A DNA stretch of 64,000 bases from Pohlia nutans (lineage: Eukaryota > Streptophyta > Bryopsida > Bryales > Mniaceae). The notes beneath the pieces were generated by a model, which was given only the letters and a program-made list of their open reading frames with translations, did no database searches and was not told the DNA's origin. Of this stretch, positions 59,000 through 64,000 are shown in pieces. A program made the position numbers and the translations under genes. Position 1 is the stretch's first letter. Every line of letters starts with the position of its first letter. The DNA is taken from the NCBI GenBank assembly GCA_022496805.1, contig CM040101.1:684501-748500 (forward strand), given 5' to 3'.

Positions 59000-60720
59000 C
59001 TTGCGTTCTCACTGCCTTACTTGCGTTCTCACTCGCGTTTGGTAGATCAACCCCTAGTACCGTGGTTCAAGCGTCGGCCCCGATGGTAGAAAATATAGAG
59101 CCCAGGGTGATCAAATAATATGGAGGTCGTCGAATTCTAGATTCAGTTTTCACTCGTGAAGAATATGACTCAATTAGTGAGCAAGGCAGTGAGCAAGGCC
59201 AGTGAGCTAGGCAAGTGAGCAAAAATGTGAGCAAGGCACTGAGCAAAAATGTGAGCAAGGCTAGTGAGCTAGGCAAGTGAGCAAAAATGTGATAAAAAAT
59301 GTGAGCAAAAATGTGAGCATGGCAGTGAGCTAGGCAAGTGAGCAAAAATGTGAGCAAAAATGTGAGCAAGGCCAGTGAGCTAGGCAAGTGAGAAAAAATG
59401 TGACCAAAAATGTGAGCAAGGCAGTGAGCAAAAATGTGAGCATGGCCAGTGAGCAAGGCAATGCGCAAGGCCAGTGATAAAAAAAGTGAGCAAGGCCACT
59501 GAGCAAGGCAATGAGCAAGGCAATGACCAATAATGTGAGCAAAAATGTGAGCAAAAGTAAAAGCAAGGCAATGAGCAAAAATGTGACCAAGGCCAGTGAC
59601 CAAGGCAGTGACCAAGGCAGTGACCAAGGCCAGTGACCAAGAAAATTTATTGTTGCTCAACCTCCAGCACCGTGGGTCAAACGTCGGCCCCGATGGTCCA
59701 TACTGTAGAGCCCAGGGTGATCAAACTTTTTTGAGCTCCGCGTTCTCACTCGTGTTCTCACTACCTTACTTGCGTTCTCACTCGTGTTGGGAAGATCAAC
59801 CCCTAGTACAAGCGTCGGCCCCGATGGAAGAAAATATAGAGCCCAGGGTGATCATAAAAAATATAGCTCGTCGATTTCTAGATACAGTTTTAACTGGTGA
59901 AGAATAACATTCGATTAGTGAGCAAGGCAGTGAGCAAGGCAGTGAGGATAAATGTGAGCAAGGCCAGTGAGAATGGCAGTGAGCAAGGCCACTGAGGAAG
60001 GCAGTGAGCACAGTGACCAAGGCCAGTGAGCTAGGCATGTGAGCAAAAATGTGAGCAAAAATGTGAGCAAAAATCACACCAAAAATGTGAGCAAGGCCAG
60101 TGAGCAAAGCAGTGAGCATGGCCAGTGAGCAAGGCAGTGAGCAAGGTAGTGAGCAAGGCCAGTGGGGAAGGCCAGTGAGCAAGGCAGTAAACAAGGCAGT
60201 GAGCAAGGTAGTGAGCAAGGCAGTGAGCAAGGTAGTGAGCAAGGCCAGTGGGGAAGGCAGTGAACAAGGCCAGTGAGTAAGCAGTTAGCAAGGCCAGTGA
60301 GCAAGGCCAGTGAGCAAGCAATGAGCAAGGCCAGTGAGCAAGCAGTTTGCAAGGCCAGTGACCAGAGCCAGTGAGCAGGGCAGTTGATGGTCGCTCAACC
60401 CCCAGCACCGTGGGTCAAGCGTCGGCCCCGATGGTCCATACTGTAGAGCCCAGGGTGATCAAAATTGATTGAGCTCCGCGTTCTCACTCGTGTTCTCACT
60501 GCCTAACTTGTGTTCTCACTGCCTTACTTGCGTTCTCACTCGTGTTGGGAAGATTAACCCCTAGTACCGTGGTTCAAGCGTCGGCCTTGATGGTAGAGAA
60601 TATAGAGCCCAGGGTGATCAAATAATGTAGAGCTCGTCGTTTTCTAGATTACAGTATTCACTTGTGAAGATTATTCACTCGTGAAGACCTTTACTTTTTC
60701 TCAATTAGTAATTTTGTCGT
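59000..60720 (+). repeat. Complex satellite, right part
   Basis: Continuation of 30966-32117 after the CACTA insertion. Two long 12-mer arrays (about 59175-59645 and 59915-60380) of GTGAGCAAGGCA with variants GTGAGCTAGGCAA and GTGAGCAAAAAT are separated by the same CAAGCGTCGGCCCCGATGGT / CCAGGGTGATCA paired blocks. The arrays are longer here than on the left side, suggesting unequal exchange or slippage. No gene is present. Confidence 0.9.
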
Positions 60721-60741
60721 GTCCATGATTGAATGTGAAAT

Positions 60742-63718
60742 TTGTTTCGTGTGAAGGATGTTATCTCACAAACGCCTGAGCAGTTGGCGGGTGAGGAGAG
60801 CCCTGGACGTCAACCCTCTTTAGGTGGCGGAGATGAAGACGTCGCGGATCATGATGTGGAGGAGGTTGATAATGATGAAGCAGCATTGGGGGCAAGCGAA
60901 GATGTCATACGAAGCCGCCAGAAGTTGAACGCCGTAGCAACAATTGCTAATCTCCGATTCCAATCGGTGCATATTTCCCGGCATCACATCCCATTGTGTA
61001 GAATGGTTGTGATGCCGATAGTGAGACCTACTCTCTCATGTGATTTGACAAAACTCGGGGAAGAGTTTGTGCATGGCTATAGAGATGGTGCAGCTGTTTT
61101 CTATGTCTCTCTTACCAATGAACAAGGTGATATTCAAGAGGTCAGTGAGGAGGACAAGGTGATATGGGGGCCATTGTGGGATGAAGAGAATGAGAAATTC
61201 AACAAATACCTCCGTGGTATTCTAGAGATGCAACAATATGTTAATCGGATGTTCTTTGTGTGTGATGGGAACCACCGTAGAATAGCTTGGATGAACCACA
61301 TTGAGAGGCTGCATAAGAATGAACCCTCATGGCACTACTCCGTTGATGCCATCATTCTTGACACTAAAGGACGGATTGGTCTTGTCATGCAAGTTATGCA
61401 TGACATCAATAAGTGAGTATTTTCTCACACAACAATCACTTGGTTTATGCTTTTCATATATTGTTTTATGACTTGTGTATATATGATTATATGACGTATT
61501 TTTTTACTTAATGCTTCATTGTAATCATATTCTCTATAATTGTAATAATTTTCTATTTGATTGTATTCAAATTCTTTTTCATTGTATTGATTTTCTCTCT
61601 CATTGTATTGATTTAGACACACAGAGGATTCACACGTGAAGACCAGTCTGGTTCACACGCTGTTCAGGGTTAAGAAGTATGGCGTAATGCCATTGGAGAT
61701 GTTCAATGAACTCCTCTCTCCCATAGAGATATTGAAGTGTCAAATTAACAATTCAAAGCGCTCATGGTACCATTTGTCTGTAGAGGTGTTCACGGCCTTC
61801 ATATTTCGGGTACATGCTTTACTTTTGTTATCAATTGTCTTTAACACTTTCACGAACGTGTGTTAAATGAATAATACTAATCGTGTTGCAATTTGTTGTT
61901 CATGTTTAGCATGAGATCGCTGTTGCTGCTGATCTTGCTGCTCGACTGCATCGTGAACAAACCCATCCTGACGATATATCTGCTGGGAGTATTGCTGCCG
62001 CTATGCGTGCAGCAATTAAAGAGAAGACGGCCAAGATGAGCGTCAAACTGGGGAAATTGGCTGCCATTGCAAACCCTGCAATTGGAGATGAGTTTCTCAA
62101 GGAGGTATGAATCCATTTAATTTTCTTTTGTTTAAATGATATGAAAATTCAAACATGATGCTAATTGTCATGATATGAACGTTGCAGATTGAGAGACATT
62201 GGACAATGAACTCCACTCCCGAGTTAACATTGGAGAAACTTCAACTCATTGCTACTTCTAATGTAGCTCCCATTCATAAGGTTAAATGGATAAAACTGTT
62301 CAACTCATCCGTGGCAACCCGTGAAGCATCTCGTTTCCCTCCCAAACCTTTGAATGAAGAGAAGTTGGGAATATTTCTTGTCAAGGCTTGTTGGTGGGCT
62401 GGGGTAAGATTCTCATACAACATTTAATCTACTTGTGCTCTAATTTTTGCTCGTGATTCATATTTGAGTTCTAGTTTGGTTTGTGATCAAATGTTTACAA
62501 GGTCACTAATTAATGTTGATGAATATACTTCACGAAATTGCAGATTGAAGAGAAGGCAGTAGAGTACTTTGATGATATTGTTCGTGCTGATAACATTACC
62601 ATCTCCATGGACTCTCCTCTTGAGCCTCTATCGTTGAGGGCTTTCATAGAGGAGTGGCGGATTCGACTCTGGGACCATGCCTTTGTAACTTACTTCAAGG
62701 GGCATGATCATTTCAAGAAATCTGAGGATTTCTCTACATTTAAGGGGTCTGAAATTGCTGTGAAACGTGTAATATTCAGGTGTACTCTAAACAGTTACTA
62801 AATTCTTTCTTTATGTTTCTAATTTTTGAAGTGAACTTTAAAACTCATTATTGAGTTGTCTATTGAGTATGAATATGAATTTGTTTTCAAATTGAATGAG
62901 TGTTATCAATTGACATGGATTTGTTTAATGCAATGTGAATTGTATGTCATTATTCTCATATCAAGTCAATGTAAGATTGTTCGTTGTATATTTAACTAAC
63001 ATTGAAATGTTGTAGATATTTCAAGTTTGAGCTTCTTCCCAAGAAGGCCATTACCAAAGAACATCTCCCTGTCTTCCTCAACACTTAGTTGGACCGTTCT
63101 TCAGACGCTTGTATGTTATCGCCGGCTCAGCTGCGTACGTGGACTACTGCGCATTTGAACTCTGGCGCTTGGTACCTGGATTGCAGCACATCTTTCATGC
63201 CAATCCAAGAGATTGAGCTGAAGCGGAATCGGGAGGCAGCGGCAATTGCAGCTGAAGACATCATTGAGCTTGCAGATGTGGAGGATGACGAAGCCAGAGA
63301 GAAGGCGGTGAAGAAACGGGAGGAATCCGATCGTAAGAAGGCTCAGAAGGTGAAGGACGCTGCTGAGAAGGCCGCCTTAAAGGAGAAGGAAAGGATTGAG
63401 AAGGCTGCAGAGAAGGCAGCAAAGAAGGAGAAGGGGAAGAAGAAGACCGTTGAACCTGCGAAGAACGAGAAGGAAGCTGCAGGCGCCTCTTCTACGGTGG
63501 ACGGTGGTTCTCAGTTACAATCGACCCCTACCCGAGGTACTAAGCGTGATTCTCCCTATGATTTTCTCTCTCAAGGCCCAGTGGCGGTTGACCTTGGACG
63601 AGTGGAGGACTTCACCAATGATGAGTTCATAGTGAACACATCGTTGGGCCAGATTCTTGGAACTGGAACTGGTCCATTGCCCCCTGTTTATGACGACTTG
63701 AAGGCATTTATGAAAAAT
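60742..63718 (+). CDS. Unidentified six-exon gene with CDGNHR motif and Lys/Glu-rich coiled coil, partial
   Basis: Exons: up to 61412 (start not visible, no good ATG; an AG acceptor at 60756 is possible), 61617-61809, 61910-62104, 62188-62403, 62544-62779 and 63016-63718. All junctions are GT-AG and keep frame. Exon 1 has an acidic leader, RMVVMPIVRPTLSCDL, GYRDGAAVFYVSLTNEQGD and MFFVCDGNHRRIAW; exon 2 has HVKTSLVHTLFRVKKYG. CDGNHR loosely recalls the ParB/sulfiredoxin fold signature, but this is inference. Exon 6 has YFKFELLPKKA, then an in-frame TAG at 63086 after FLNT, then over 200 more open codons with a Lys/Glu-rich helix (EKAAEKAAKKEKGKKK). It continues beyond the window. I recall similar hypothetical proteins from bryophytes but cannot name the family. 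The TAG marks either a pseudogene or a real C-terminus. Confidence 0.6.
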
Positions 63719-64000
63719 GTAAGTGTATTTGTATTTAATTTGTGCAATTTTGATTTCAAATGTTTTCTACAATCAATGAAATTAATAATATGTGCTCTAG
63801 GAACTAATTTCATTGATTACTATGTGTATAATTTGTTCCAGTTTGATTTGTAATGTGTTCATGTATAAATCAATCAAAGTGTATAAATCCTAAACTGTGC
63901 TTTTGAAACTACGATTGATGAGTGATATGTTTGTATTTCAATTGTTCAAGTTTTGTTTGGATTGTGTTAATGCATAAATCAATCAATGTGTTTAAACCCT
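63719..64000 (+). other. Intron of the unidentified gene, running off the window
   Basis: Starts at the donor GTAAGTG after FMKN. AT-rich and containing imperfect repeats (CATAAATCAATCAA twice, spaced about 100 bp). No acceptor is reached. Confidence 0.5.

Noticed and set aside
59067..60408. Long minus-strand ORFs encoding LAHCLAHC/WPCSLPCS repeats
   Set aside because: They follow from the GTGAGCAAGGCA satellite lacking stops in some frames; they have no start context, and the same pattern appears in several frames.
12764..63088. Stop-codon reassignment (TAG read as Gln)
   Set aside because: All three stop codons occur inside relics, the intact MOS2 gene ends cleanly at TAG, and C-to-T decay of methylated transposons explains the pattern more simply.

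Overview
This window is nuclear DNA of a land plant. The evidence is a plant MOS2-type gene, a plant SPIN1/QKI-like KH gene, a relic of an ATX1/ATX2-type trithorax gene, GT-AG introns, and plant transposon families (CACTA with TNP2/DUF4218/DUF4216, PIF/Harbinger, a SWIM-containing MULE, a Ty3/gypsy chromovirus). The last gene (60.7-63.7 kb) recalls lineage-specific families of bryophytes, so a moss or liverwort is my guess, but the clade is not proven. One 100-N assembly gap lies at 2538-2637.

Layout. 0-9.9 kb is the only host-gene-rich part. On the minus strand a KH-domain RNA-binding gene (4787 to 2638) runs into the gap, and beyond it lies a degraded fragment of a trithorax-like H3K4 methyltransferase (PWWP and FYRN/FYRC). 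On the plus strand a complete single-exon MOS2 gene (7121-8383) is bracketed by two short TTAA-flanked inverted-repeat elements.

10-30 kb is layered transposon debris. It holds a PIF/Harbinger transposase relic with a hairpin CACTA-type MITE inside it; a complete but decayed Ty3/gypsy chromovirus (11849-19685, both LTRs, 5-bp target duplication) whose reverse transcriptase is split by a 1.7-kb inverted-repeat element; a second hairpin MITE; and a broken SWIM-type MULE transposase on the minus strand.

31-60.7 kb is one event. A satellite built on a 12-bp GTGAGCAAGGCA motif was split by a 26.9-kb CACTA transposon (32118-58996) with a 3-bp TTA target duplication and matching CACTACTAGAAAA ends. 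Removing the transposon restores the satellite. The transposon carries two divergent genes: a TNPA/Transposase_24-like gene leftwards (41.1 to 33.9 kb) and a TNP2 transposase rightwards (48.8 to 57.5 kb). Between them are a 57-bp tandem repeat and two short unidentified ORFs. TNP2 keeps its domains but has two in-frame stops, and three TTAA-type MITEs have landed inside the transposon.

60.7-64 kb holds a six-exon plus-strand gene of unknown function with one in-frame TAG, continuing past the window.

Across the decayed genes most in-frame stops can be explained by C-to-T change (CGA to TGA, CAG to TAG, CAA to TAA), as expected where plant transposons are cytosine-methylated.
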